Origin: Ectocarpus siliculosus | Taxonomy: Eukaryota > Sar > Phaeophyceae > Ectocarpales > Ectocarpaceae | Assembly (NCBI GenBank): GCA_000310025.1 | Contig: FN649730.1 | Coordinates: 1,266,701 to 1,330,700 of the forward strand | Direction of reading: 5' to 3' | Length of the DNA: 64,000 nucleotides | The notes under the pieces: generated by a model | The model's input: the letters and a program-made list of their open reading frames with translations, nothing else | The model's database searches: none | What the model was told of the DNA's origin: nothing | Part shown: positions 36,361 to 43,500 of the stretch, piece after piece | How positions within the stretch are numbered: position 1 is the stretch's first letter | Layout: the number at the start of each line of letters is the position of its first letter | Translations under genes and position numbers: made by a program

Positions 36361-39032
36361 GGTGGTGTTGTTGTTGGTGTTGTTGTTGTTGTTGTTGTCG
36401 TTGTTGTTCTTATTGTTGTCGCAGTTGCAGTTGTTTTCGTTATTTTTGTTGTTTTTGACGAAATCGCCGAAATCCTACCAACAACAGGTGGTTCCGTCAG
36501 GACTTCAAAGCCTCTCGGTTTTCGTGCGCGCGCTGACTTTGCGCCCCGATCAGAAATCAACATTCGGCGGCCGAAGCGAAGGGAAATGGTGACCGTCTTG
36601 CCCACGCACTCACTCACCTCCAGATTTTGCTGCGTTTTCCCGAAAAACGTTGTCGAAGCTGCCCTCTTCTGTTGTCACCGTAGAGTTAACGGAGACGAAC
36701 ACCGCGCCTGCCCGGTGCGGCACGAGCACAAATTACAATCCGCCGCGAAGAAGAGGAAGGGTGGAGTATTATTCTCGGGTTCATGGGGGCTATCCTTAGA
36801 GGTGTTGTTCTCCACCGTTGCGCACTGCAGCAACGCGTTTCACACAAGAATGAATCGAAGTACCGCAGTCCCGCTCTTCCTCCTACGCGATTGTTCTAAG
36901 GCACGAAAACTTGCCTCCATACTTGTCCGCGCTGTTGTCTACGAAGCCGGTCCCGCCAGTGACGAGCCGAGACTCTTGAAGGAAAATCGCACCTGAAGTT
37001 TGTTTCGCAGCGAGAAACGCACGTGGTAAAAATGAGGAATGTTTTCGGTCGTGATGATCTTCCTGCGGGTCCTCCTGCGCCAGCCGACGATTCCGACTGC
37101 TAGTGCTGGTGCTGGTGCTGGTGCTGGTGCTGCTGGTGCTTCGACTGTGCACATGCTCAAACGGGAGTCCTTAAATGCGGGGAAGCTCGCGTGGACGGAC
37201 TGATATGAAAGGCGAATGGGCACGCGCCCTACAGAAGTAGAGACTCGCCCCCCCCCCCCCCCCCCCTGCTCGACCGCTTTCCACGTCAGCCCATTTGTTC
37301 TAAACCATGTTCGCGGAAAAACGGTCCAAAATCGTGTTCCGGAAGTACAGCGTGTAGGTGGATGCGAATGTAGCGACGGTAATGCATACCTCCGGAGAAT
37401 TGTTTGCTGTTTCGCTTCAAAGCAAGCTGCTGTGCATTGGTGCCTTCCGTTCGGGTCAAGAGAAATAGTTTGTACATAATTGTCTGGCGCATCTTAATTT
37501 TCTTATGAACGCCTGAATGTAGGCCGCGCGTTCTCTACGTGCAAAGAGAGACGCTCAAGGACCTTCGGAACTCGTGCAAGACGTGAATAATTGGCCACAC
37601 CCCCAACCCGCTCATCAACCGGACCGATTCCGACACGATAAACTCCCGCTTCCTTCCGTCTGGTAGGCACGAGAAGGTAGTTGGCGGCTACGGCGATGCA
37701 TGCTTTGCGCTTTGCGGGTACAAAAGTCTCTCGCTCAACCCCTCTCACCTCCCACGTTGGACACGGCATTCCCATACACCTCGCAGTCGATCAGCGTAAC
37801 CGAAGCGTTCTGGTAAGCTGCCACGACCCCCCCGCGCAGCCCCCCTCCACCCGTCAGAGACACGCCTTCTAACCACAGCGACGACTGGGAATCTTCCACG
37901 AAGAACATCGGGGTAGACAAGGACCCGTCCCCATCCACGACGTTCGCGCCATCAAAGGTAGCCGAGCCCTGTCGGCAACAGGACAGTGGCGAGTTGTGTA
38001 GAGAGGGCGTCACGCTTTCGGAGCTGGCCTTCAGAACGACCGTTCGCTTAGGGAAGGATATCGGTGCAGTGTTTTCTTCGGAATCCGCCACAGAAGTAAC
38101 CCTCTCTGAGATCTCTCGAAGACCCCATCCCAATTACCAGTAACCCCACACGTGAAGGTTAAGCCCAAACTCTGAACGAAGCCAGTGCCGCGTGATGGTT
38201 GTTATCGATGCACACCGTAACCGAAGGAACCGCCGCCAATATGATATCCTGACGTAGTTTTCATTGACGCTTTCCAGAGCGGCAAACATCATCCGTCAAC
38301 ACCAACCAACGGGTAAAGATAGGCTTACTCGACGATGTGGTGATCTGCCGTGCGATCCGGTCGCCGAACACTATAACGCCTGGTCGACATGGCCTACGCA
38401 ACTTTTTAATCGTAAGGCTCGACATGTTCTTCTCATCTCCAACTATTCGCAGAATGATGAGGTTGTTCTTCAAGCACAACAGCACACACTCAGATTCCAA
38501 CTTCGGCATTTGAGCCTTATCCCCTAGCACAAGGCAAGACTCCACGTGTCAATGTCAGCTTGTTCGAGTTGTACTCCACCCCGGGATCACGTTGTAGGTA
38601 TATGCACAACCCTACAACCCTCTTGGGAGACGACGTTCAATCTTGACATACCGTGATCTTGAGTGACGTGCCGGCCACAACGTCCAGCGGCTGCGTGATC
38701 CGGACATGGCCCATCCACTCGACCTCGAAGCTCGCCCCTGGGCAGTCCAGAATATCTTCCCCGAGGAGGGTAGCTTCGTCGGTGTTCGAGACCACCCGCC
38801 ATACTACGCAAACGGGGTCGATTGTGACCACCGTGGTGTCATTGCTGCTGGTCGTCGTGTCGTTGCTGCTAGTTGTGGTGTTGCTGCTGCTGCTGCCTGT
38901 GGTGTCGTTGACGCCATTTGTGGCGGTGCTGTCAATGAGGCCGCCGCTGCTTCTGCTCCCTCGTTGGCTGTACGTACCCGGTGGCGCCACCAGAAGAAAG
39001 AAGAGAAGGACGTGCAAGAGGAGAGGATGCAT
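19921..39032 (-). CDS. Gene A: beta-helix (Pmp-like) ectodomain fused to TRP-like multi-pass membrane domain
   Basis: The model is a complete, phase-consistent gene. Exons (high to low): 38652-39032, 37749-37968, 36915-36992, 36618-36707, 36159-36242, 35747-35833, 34984-35067, (34432-34575 damaged), 33336-33419, 32851-32931, 32157-32240, 31260-31408, 29695-29770, 28702-28758, 27857-28044, 26847-26967, 26042-26188, 25332-25513, 24359-24475, 23874-24003, 23160-23606, 21918-22126, 21069-21320, 19921-20622. The protein has a signal peptide (MHPLLLHVLLFFLLVAPPG), at least twelve rungs, a Cys-rich stretch, about eight or nine membrane helices and a roughly 205-residue cytoplasmic tail. This layout matches the 'polymorphic outer membrane protein homolog' family I associate with brown algal and oomycete genomes. 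It is probably a plasma-membrane sensor, channel-like or adhesion protein (inference). The ATG at 39032 is preferred over one at 39098 because it starts the signal peptide directly. Confidence 0.85.
21069..21320 (-). CDS. Gene A exon: membrane helices of the TRP-like domain
   Basis: Phase 0-0. It encodes VIECFRRIALTGFAVFIYP, then AQIAIVLLLAVVFMVVSEIL and a further helix ending ALLLRVDVSDEGDQSQG. It is the best-conserved segment of the C-terminal membrane domain in this stramenopile family. The donor is GGG|GTGAGA. Confidence 0.88.
21354..21455. repeat. Compound GA / GACA / CA microsatellite
   Basis: About 65 bp of (GA)n, then GACA units, then (AC)n, in a gene A intron 30 bases upstream of the acceptor of exon 21069-21320 in the gene's sense. 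On the coding strand it forms a long pyrimidine tract. Confidence 0.9.
21918..22126 (-). CDS. Gene A exon: membrane helix FKIYAALMTFVYPVGIP
   Basis: Phase 1 to 0. The helix FKIYAALMTFVYPVGIPFAL is followed by a loop ending LWGPYRPERYYYE, joined in frame to VIECFRR. The acceptor is GGCAG|GC and the donor is GAG|GTGAGT. Confidence 0.87.
22382..22412 (-). repeat. R2 fragment, inverted
   Basis: CGCTAACCGGCTGACCAGCG is the reverse complement of the R2 core. Confidence 0.45.
22509..22596. repeat. GA microsatellite
   Basis: More than 40 GA units in a gene A intron. On the coding strand it is a CT tract. Confidence 0.92.
23160..23606 (-). CDS. Gene A exon: two membrane helices flanking a polyglutamine loop
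   Basis: Phase 1-1, with donor T|GTGAGT. It encodes a helix (IGPVVMVGVLSCTYLLALRR), a loop with a run of about 25 glutamines broken by one Lys, and a second helix (HLSVALLLVFVVYPTVSHTI) followed by the family motif FVCDTLDDGKSYLRADYSLD. The glutamine run is encoded by a mixed CAA/CAG tract at about 23346-23425. Confidence 0.87.
23874..24003 (-). CDS. Gene A exon: loop and membrane helix
   Basis: Phase 0-1. It encodes FSDVADVQYPSPLSQLLSAV then NLDVGFVLSFACVYQTSFYH. The donor is C|GTGAGT. Confidence 0.83.
24290..24358 (+). repeat. Dispersed repeat R2
   Basis: It contains ACAAGACTGACATCTTTTCA, TTGGTCAGCC and CGATCGATGCTAATGAGCAA with an ACAC tail. It abuts the donor of the next exon. Confidence 0.6.
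24359..24475 (-). CDS. Gene A exon: helix AAFKIVVVMWQIVTQ
   Basis: Phase 0-0 (39 codons), starting NQPSMLTQQLVGAWQQRVWQ and ending FKIVVVMWQIVTQ. The donor is CAG|GTGTGC. Confidence 0.83.
24595..24975. repeat. CCCATGGG-rich palindromic repeat element
   Basis: At 24600-24665 a 12-bp unit GACACCCATGGG is tandemly repeated. At 24895-24975 related GCCCATGGG, CCAATGGGCC and CAACCATGGG motifs recur. Between them lie a duplicated TCAACCTAGAAC(T/G)TxGCCACC motif and the telomere-like run at 24788-24820. This looks like a small foldback-type element in a gene A intron. Confidence 0.6.
25332..25513 (-). CDS. Gene A exon: Cys-rich end and first long membrane helix
   Basis: Phase 1-0. It encodes CAVCTESYAPGYRHVCKSC, an EGF/granulin-like Cys pattern. 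A strong helix follows (VALMAIAITAFAVVLLLLLG), then WLVSVVEPSLDAK. The donor is AAG|GTATCA. This marks the ectodomain-membrane boundary. Confidence 0.86.
25935..26025 (-). repeat. Dispersed repeat R1, inverted short copy
   Basis: CTGGTCCGGTGAAAACCCGG, GCTCCGTCCCGG and GGATGCGAGGTCAACGGTC give the R1 reverse complement. It ends 17 bp before the donor side of a gene A exon. Confidence 0.65.
26042..26188 (-). CDS. Gene A exon: Cys-rich juxtamembrane segment
   Basis: Phase 1-1. It encodes VETLVIQPGFYRLSNTSTD, then CFNEKACQGG and a stretch ending EYCADGYTGP. The pattern GxC..GY.GP..C is completed by the next exon. Confidence 0.85.
26847..26967 (-). CDS. Gene A exon: Cys-rich segment VCSRCAGACG
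   Basis: Phase 0-1. It encodes VCSRCAGACGSQLQAGTTL then CEPAPFGSVIPSRG. The donor is GAGAG|GTATGT. Two other in-frame acceptors exist (after CTCCAG downstream); this one keeps the paired cysteines. Confidence 0.7.
27655..27692 (-). repeat. Telomere-like interstitial motif
   Basis: CCCTAACCGTAACCCTAACA preceded by ATTTCGTGTCCCTGTCCCTA. The same motif occurs in the opposite orientation at 32322-32358. Confidence 0.6.
27857..28044 (-). CDS. Gene A exon: last rungs and transition to Cys-rich region
   Basis: Phase 1-0. It encodes GALVHAGVITEMSSTVFEGN, then VLSLGIVESMTGVAFQENGF and YCPVGTYCREVSIVP. The YCPxGTYC motif opens the Cys-rich zone. The acceptor is TGGAG|GA and has a weak pyrimidine tract; the donor is CCG|GTGAGC. 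Confidence 0.78.
28076..28235 (+). repeat. Dispersed repeat R1
   Basis: A G-run is followed by TGTACTCATGGAAACGCATG, the tRNA-like head and GCCGGGACGAGGCG. The tail shares CCTTGC and TTCACAAGGATGA with other R1 copies. Confidence 0.65.
28239..28620 (+). repeat. Dispersed repeat R1, long copy
   Basis: It runs from a G-run through the tRNA-like head and on through CACCGTGAGGTATTCGGCGA, GGATGACAGCTGCGAAATAC and GGGACAGTTTCGATCACTGT to CCCCGCACAACAT. The order is the same as in the copies at 33990 and 43758. Confidence 0.75.
28702..28758 (-). CDS. Gene A exon: short rung segment (57 bp)
   Basis: Phase 1-1. It encodes SIAEYDIVRDCTFIGNRAG. Joined to its neighbours it gives a continuous LEDGGAMYSIAEYD and NRAGGALVHAG. 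The donor is GCAG|GTAATG. Short but phase-perfect. Confidence 0.72.
29695..29770 (-). CDS. Gene A exon: rung FLGCHFEDNLALEDGGAM
   Basis: Phase 0-1. It encodes VVATPVEFLGCHFEDNLALE then DGGAM, with donor T|GTGAGT. It is a close match to the end of gene B exon 564-912. The acceptor CAGAG|GT is inferred; a Ser/Thr-rich stretch upstream could also be coding. Confidence 0.72.
31260..31408 (-). CDS. Gene A exon: rung plus start of next
   Basis: Phase 1-0. It encodes GAVYLVNAMVKFKGKNFDFW, then YNNALEGSGGAIYVGSVSRL and RIKDVVFFRN, with an uninterrupted GGAI. The acceptor is CTCAG|GT and the donor is AAT|GTGAGA. Its phase fits exon 29695-29770. Confidence 0.8.
32157..32240 (-). CDS. Gene A exon: single rung (84 bp)
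   Basis: Phase 1-1 mini-exon encoding GAIHGRQEASASLGG, then LTNNTASYDGG. The acceptor is CCAG|GG and the donor is GGAG|GTCAGG. Confidence 0.87.
32322..32358 (+). repeat. Telomere-like interstitial motif
   Basis: GGGTTGGGGGTTAGGGTTAG followed by GGATAGGGATACGAAAT. It is the inverse of the motif at 27655 and resembles that at 24788-24820. Confidence 0.6.
32851..32931 (-). CDS. Gene A exon: single rung (81 bp)
   Basis: Phase 1-1 mini-exon encoding GAIHASDRAKLKTTG, then FVGNRAQFGG. The acceptor is ACAG|GA and the donor is GGCG|GTGAGT. Confidence 0.88.
33215..33297. repeat. GTT then TGG trinucleotide microsatellite
   Basis: About twelve GTT units followed by GGT-type units in a gene A intron just downstream of the donor of exon 33336-33419. 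Confidence 0.88.
33336..33419 (-). CDS. Gene A exon: single rung (84 bp)
   Basis: Phase 1-1 mini-exon encoding GIQAMEESYVYLMDD, then FDENVAGSNGG. The acceptor is GCAG|GG and the donor is GGAG|GTGAAG. Confidence 0.87.
33990..34485 (+). repeat. Dispersed repeat R1, longest form
   Basis: This roughly 0.5-kb copy is collinear with 43758-44265. It extends past CCCCGCACAACAT into CGGTAACCTGGTTGTCGGGC and AAACCAAACCCGAAAA. Its 3' end overlaps the damaged gene A rung exon at 34432-34575. Confidence 0.72.
34432..34575 (-). pseudogene. Gene A rung exon interrupted by an R1 repeat
   Basis: It opens like a rung with ACAG|GA (GAMETNRTSILSGQT) and runs for about 26 codons. It then enters sequence shared with the end of the R1 repeat, so the FxxN.A..GG half is missing. 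A donor T|GTGAGC at 34431 lies inside the repeat and is phase 1, so the frame could still pass through, giving one rung with a foreign 3' half. Skipping it also keeps frame. Confidence 0.5.
34984..35067 (-). CDS. Gene A exon: single rung (84 bp)
   Basis: Phase 1-1 mini-exon encoding GAIMVCERSGLRVAG, then FSRNTAEHHGG. The acceptor is AGCAG|GC and the donor is GGAG|GTAGGT. Confidence 0.88.
35747..35833 (-). CDS. Gene A exon: single rung (87 bp)
   Basis: Phase 1-1 mini-exon encoding GAIYARRGSTVTTNDG, then FVDNESKHHGG. The acceptor is CCAG|GT and the donor is GGCG|GTAAGA. Confidence 0.88.
36159..36242 (-). CDS. Gene A exon: single rung (84 bp)
   Basis: Phase 1-1 mini-exon encoding GAIFVEDSSQVDING, then FAGNKAKADGG. 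The acceptor is TACAG|GT and the donor is GGAG|GTGTGC. Confidence 0.9.
36250..36425. repeat. GTT/GGT trinucleotide-rich tract
   Basis: Long GTT, GTC and GGT runs in the intron immediately upstream, in the gene's sense, of exon 36159-36242. Long open frames here come from the repeat. Confidence 0.85.
36618..36707 (-). CDS. Gene A exon: single rung (90 bp)
   Basis: Phase 1-1 mini-exon encoding GAVFVSVNSTVTTEEG, then FRENAAKSGG. The acceptor is GGCAG|GC and the donor is GGAG|GTGAGT. Confidence 0.88.
36915..36992 (-). CDS. Gene A exon: single rung (78 bp) with a GC donor
   Basis: Phase 1-1 mini-exon encoding GAIFLQESRLVTGG, then FVDNSADKYGG. The acceptor is TTCAG|GT. The donor is GGAG|GCAAGT, a GC-AG intron matching the strong GC donor consensus; no GT lies at the required position. 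Confidence 0.85.
37249..37266. repeat. Poly-C tract
   Basis: An unbroken run of cytosines in the intron after gene A exon 2. Runs like this recur next to R1 copies, but no R1 is seen here. Confidence 0.8.
37749..37968 (-). CDS. Gene A exon 2: N-terminal cap and first rungs
   Basis: Phase 0-1. It encodes GSATFDGANVVDGDGSL, FFVEDSQSSLWLEGVSLTGG and VTLIDCEVYGN, ending GGAG|GTGAGA. It matches the second half of gene B exon 1. Confidence 0.87.
38652..39032 (-). CDS. Gene A exon 1: signal peptide, Thr/Asn/Ser linker, N-terminal cap
   Basis: The signal peptide ends near GTYS-QR. A linker follows with several N-x-T/S sequons (SSNDTTTSSNDTT), then VWRVVSNTDEATLLGEDILD and CPGASFEVEWMGHVRITQPL, ending LKIT|GTATGT in phase 0. 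Gene B aligns through CPG...F.V.W.G.....QPL. Confidence 0.88.
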
Positions 39033-40432
39033 CCAGCGAGGGTGTCCGCGATGGACTCTCGCCTCGATGCTGCCGGAACGGTGTCGCAGCAGCACCATCA
39101 ATAATCACTTTTGAGGGAGGACCCACGGGTCGAAAAACCGTGAAGATGTCGGACAAGATTGGTCAACCGCCAGTTAGGACCAGGAGCTTTGATCGTTTGG
39201 CGACGGCCCTGGGGTCGTCTGCTGACCGCGTGCACACGTTTTGCTACCGCTAATGGGTCGTGCGGTAATTGAGAGTTGGTCTTCCTGTTTGCAGACAATC
39301 TACGGCAGCATACAGTGCATAGTGCAACTTTTAGGTTTGGATGAGTCAACACGGATGGCATGTACCAGATCAGACCAGACGACATGCGTCTGGCCTGACA
39401 CGTGCTGTCGAAGAGGAACTACTGTACACGGCGTTCAGATAGCAAGATTTCTCTCCAGGAAAGGGTGGCAAAAAGGCAACTACAGTACATCGGCAGAGGC
39501 AGAGGCACGACCGTTGTATGCTTACTGGTATGCATAAGACACAGTTCGGTCATCTAAGGGATCAATCCATCGAGGGATAAAATCCGACGATGGTTGGTTT
39601 CGTACAAATCCAACTACAAGTACTGTTGTACACATCCTGACTGCACCCAGGGGAACACACATCCTGACTACCAGGGGAACACGGAAGCACTCCTCCCACT
39701 ATCCATCGTCACCTGAACGGCAGCGATGGTGTGTGTGGTGATCGCGGCCCTGCAGATATGCGGTGCGGTTTCCACCCAATAGGTTCCCCCGAACAAAAAT
39801 GCAGGCCTGATGGCTGTGGTGGTCTGCACCCACCCTTTGCTGCAGCTTTGATGTGGGAGCTCAGAGCTCCGCTGCTGCTGCTGGTGGTGCTGCTGCCGCC
39901 GCGGCTGCTGCCCCGAGCTGTCAACAAGCCGCAGCAGGTTCTTGATCACCAAGGAAGATCACGGTTCCTAGAAACCCTCGCTCTCGCGCGCGGGAGGGTG
40001 AGGGGCGGTGCTCACGAACGAAATGACACATGTGGGAGATGTGATGTACATACAGATGGAGTTTTTTCGGATCTTCAACGCGATTCGGAATTTTCGTAGA
40101 TCTTGAAGAAGGCGGAGAGACTTTCAAAAAGAAGGGACGGCGATTGGTTGGGTTGTTTTTTTCCCTCTCCCTCCGGTGCTGCTTGCTGTGTGTGTGTACA
40201 GGTATGTACCCCACCACCCACGCTGTAGTTGTTCGGCGACGACGAGGGTGGCGCGTTTGATGGAATGTAAAGTTTATCTTTGCCATAGAGGGGGCGGGTT
40301 AGCGGAGCGGCGGAGTATTACGAGCTGATATAAAAAAAAACTCTGACGCCCCCCGCCGCCGTCTTCATCTTTGTGGTACAGCAGTGCACACACACGCGGG
40401 AAGGAGAGCGATATTGTAGGGAGGGGGAGATA
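39033..40432. promoter_or_regulatory. Shared upstream region of divergent genes A and GH114
   Basis: This 1.4-kb segment separates the start codons of gene A (minus) and the GH114 gene (plus). It must hold both 5' UTRs and both promoters. No exon or R1/R2 copy is apparent, and I could not identify a reliable TATA or initiator element. Confidence 0.5.
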
Positions 40433-40528
40433 ATGCGACGATGGTGTGTCTGGCGGCTAGGAGAGCTGCTGCTGCTTCTCCTGCCTTCTTACGCTTGGTG
40501 GAGGCCAGGACCAGGGGTCAACTGGGAC
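40433..40528 (+). CDS. GH114 exon 1: signal peptide and WWRPGPGVNWD
   Basis: The ATG opens a signal peptide, with probable cleavage after SYA. It is followed by the family's opening W.P..G..W motif. The donor is GAC|GTGAGT, phase 0. The in-frame join to W-RLSG in exon 2 reproduces the typical GH114 start. Confidence 0.85.
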
Positions 40529-43500
40529 GTGAGTGCGCCAGCAGCAGCAGAGCCGCATGTTGTGGTACGAAGCTTGATTACCTAACATGGTTGTCTGGCT
40601 CTGTTCCCTTGTTTGAGCAACACATAACTTCCGTAGGTAGTGTGCTCCCTACCAAGGGCATCTGAGCGGCAATTATTATGTAGAACCAGCAGAGTTAGGG
40701 CACAGACGGGAGACAAGACAGGGGTTCGCTGCGCCTCGGCTTGACTCGCTCTCTTGATGGTCGAACTCCTCCCTGTACACACTCCTCTTCTAAAGCACTG
40801 TATCGTACCGTCCGTGGAATCCTGTCTTTTATTTTTTGAACTCAAACAAGTTGGCCAGCAAACTGCTGTCTGAAGCTGAGCCTGTTACCCACGGGACATA
40901 CGCCATTGTTTGCTGCTCGGCGAAAGCTTTAGAAGCACAGGCAGCCCATCTCAACATGGCTTCGTCGTTGCTACTCTTTCCCCTGGACTCCCTGGGACAA
41001 GAGTTACAGTAAAATGAGCCCGTCCGTTTCCGTGCAAAAAAAAAAAAAACATCATACGGGCCATATGTTTGCGTCACACAGCAGTGATGACGGTGGACTT
41101 TGCGGCGAAACCAACAAGGCAACTCCGAAGAATTACGAGACATGTTCGTTGCAGAGTAAGGCCAGACTTTGTTGAACCACCCCCCTTCAAGGCTCTAAAA
41201 ACAGGTGGTATACCGCGGTGCACGCAGCAATATCCCGGTGGTTTTGCCGTCAACCGTCAAAAAGTGTCCGCAACCAACAACATCCCGAAGTTTTAGTGCG
41301 GCACACACCGTTGTTGTGGTGTACCAAAGATTAAGATTTTTGTCGTCGTTGCGGCGTGCCTTGTGGCAGGTATGTGTGTCACCGCAGCTACAGTAGTAGG
41401 CAATGGACGCAGCCCGCCTCACACATGGGGTACAACGTAAGTACTTCATGAAAGTCGGTCCCTCATATATATCTGCATGTCACACGTCTTTCCCGAAAAC
41501 CACAAAAAACCAAGTACGATTCCATTATCGTATATTGCATACACAAGAACAGCACCATTTTTTTTCTAGGCATCCCGTTTATGTTTGTTCTTGCCGGCGG
41601 GCCTTTCGCCTTTCGGTTAATTCTGGACGAACCACCCCGAGTCACGCAGGAATGTGCGAGACCCCGGCTTATAGAACAGCTTAGAAATGAGCAGCCCCTG
41701 GTCTCATCGCCTCTGTCTGGTGATGTCCCTTCCGGTCCAGGGAATGCTTGTATTTTTTCTGTCTTCATCCATCTCCTAGATACATGGGCAATGAATCGAA
41801 ACGTCAACTCAACGGAAGCTACAGCAGCAGTACCTGCCTTTCCAATTTCCCGAGCAGCGTGCAGCTTTTTTTTTTGTTCGTTCTACATACACCCAATGAA
41901 TTTCTCTGAGAACCGCCGTTGTTACTGCGGATTGAACCATGAATTCTAGTGCCTGCCGCAAAAAGAATAGTACTGCAGTGACTGGTGATTATGTATCGAC
42001 TGCTGCATGTTCAGTGCCCATGGGTATTTCAATGCGTACTGCTGTACATGCACACGCCGACGTGCAGGTAAACTTTCTTACGCACAGACCCCTTTTGTTA
42101 CATAGCCGTTCTTCCGTCTCTTCCCCGTAAAGGTTGAAATAACATACCCACCCCGCTTGGTTGAACGCTTCCAATGCACGACTGGCCCACGTTCGGGCGG
42201 GGGGGGGGATGCCAACAAGGATAAGGATGGTTGTCTGCAGCACTTCCTTTAGGTGTTCAGATCTGTTGCGACCATGCAAAAACTGAAACAGATCACCATC
42301 ACTGCTGTGTACCACTCGCGGAAACGATCTTGAGAACACTCCTCTTTCGGTTATTATTTTCTTCGCCTGATCCTAGATTTTGGCACCCGCCCTCCCGGAC
42401 AACCAAAGTCATGACAGAAAGAGGCAGAGAAATGACACCCCCCCCCTCGACCAAATTTCGTAGCTCGATTACTCCACAACCAAGGCAACTCCGAAGAATC
42501 ACGAGACAAGGGTCTGCGTACCCACTCCCTGTTCTATTTACGGTAGCAGTCCCGGTATAATGCCCGTGCGGTCCAGCCGACTTCACCGGCATTGTAGCGG
42601 GCCATCGGCATTGTATCCAAGTTCGGCCCGGATAGTGCCAGTTCCGGCGTTATTCAGGTTCCGAAATTTCCGCTACAAATGTTGTTGTTGCTGTTGTCTT
42701 CATTTAAGATGGTGTCGGTTGCTAATCCCAAAATCTAGCGAAGACTCGGTCCGTGGTCACAAAAATGCTATTTAGAGCCTTCAGAAGATATATAGAGCAC
42801 GTAAACAAGCAAGAAAAGGGTACCCAAGCCCATGCCGGTACCGAAACTAGTCAGGAAATCATCGAGTTGTTCAGGACGAAAACGTGATCATACGCCAACG
42901 TATCGTATGCCACAAGCGTCACGAGATGGGGAAGAAAAAGTGGATGCCGAGTCAGGAGGTTTGGTAAGCATGCGGCGGCCGAGCACCATTCAGGGGCGCG
43001 TGCATCGATGGGCCGTATCTCGTCACTCAATGCATCTGTGGGTCTGCTGCACTCTTGTTTTGTAGTGCACAAACCTCAAGTTGGTCATTCTCGCCCGATG
43101 CCATCCCTTGACTCGCAAAACATACCCACGATATATATCGTAACGCAAACATCGGACGAGGGAAGTAGATTCATAGCTCCCGAGAAGGGCAATACAATGC
43201 CGCACGTCTGCCCCGAGTAACCCGTGGAGTTTCATAGGTTTCGGCAAGGCTTTGTGTGTGGGAGTTCTGGTCGTGCTCGTACCAGATATGTCACCAGAGA
43301 AAAACATGTATTATTTCTCCTTTTCTCGTCTTCTCCTCACTCGCGGCGAGTTTTCTCCGTGACGAAACGCCGGTGCAGCCGTGTGTCTCAACAAAATGAC
43401 TCTCCACCGCACATTTGGGGTCCAACACTAGTCTAGTTGGCCGACGGGCAAACGAAAGATAGTTTAGCTCTCAAGAGCCAGCGTGAAAAGAGGACTAGCC

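Noticed and set aside
36214-36996. Long plus-strand Val/Gly-rich frame
   Set aside because: It results from GTT/GGT microsatellites and overlaps well-supported minus-strand rung exons.
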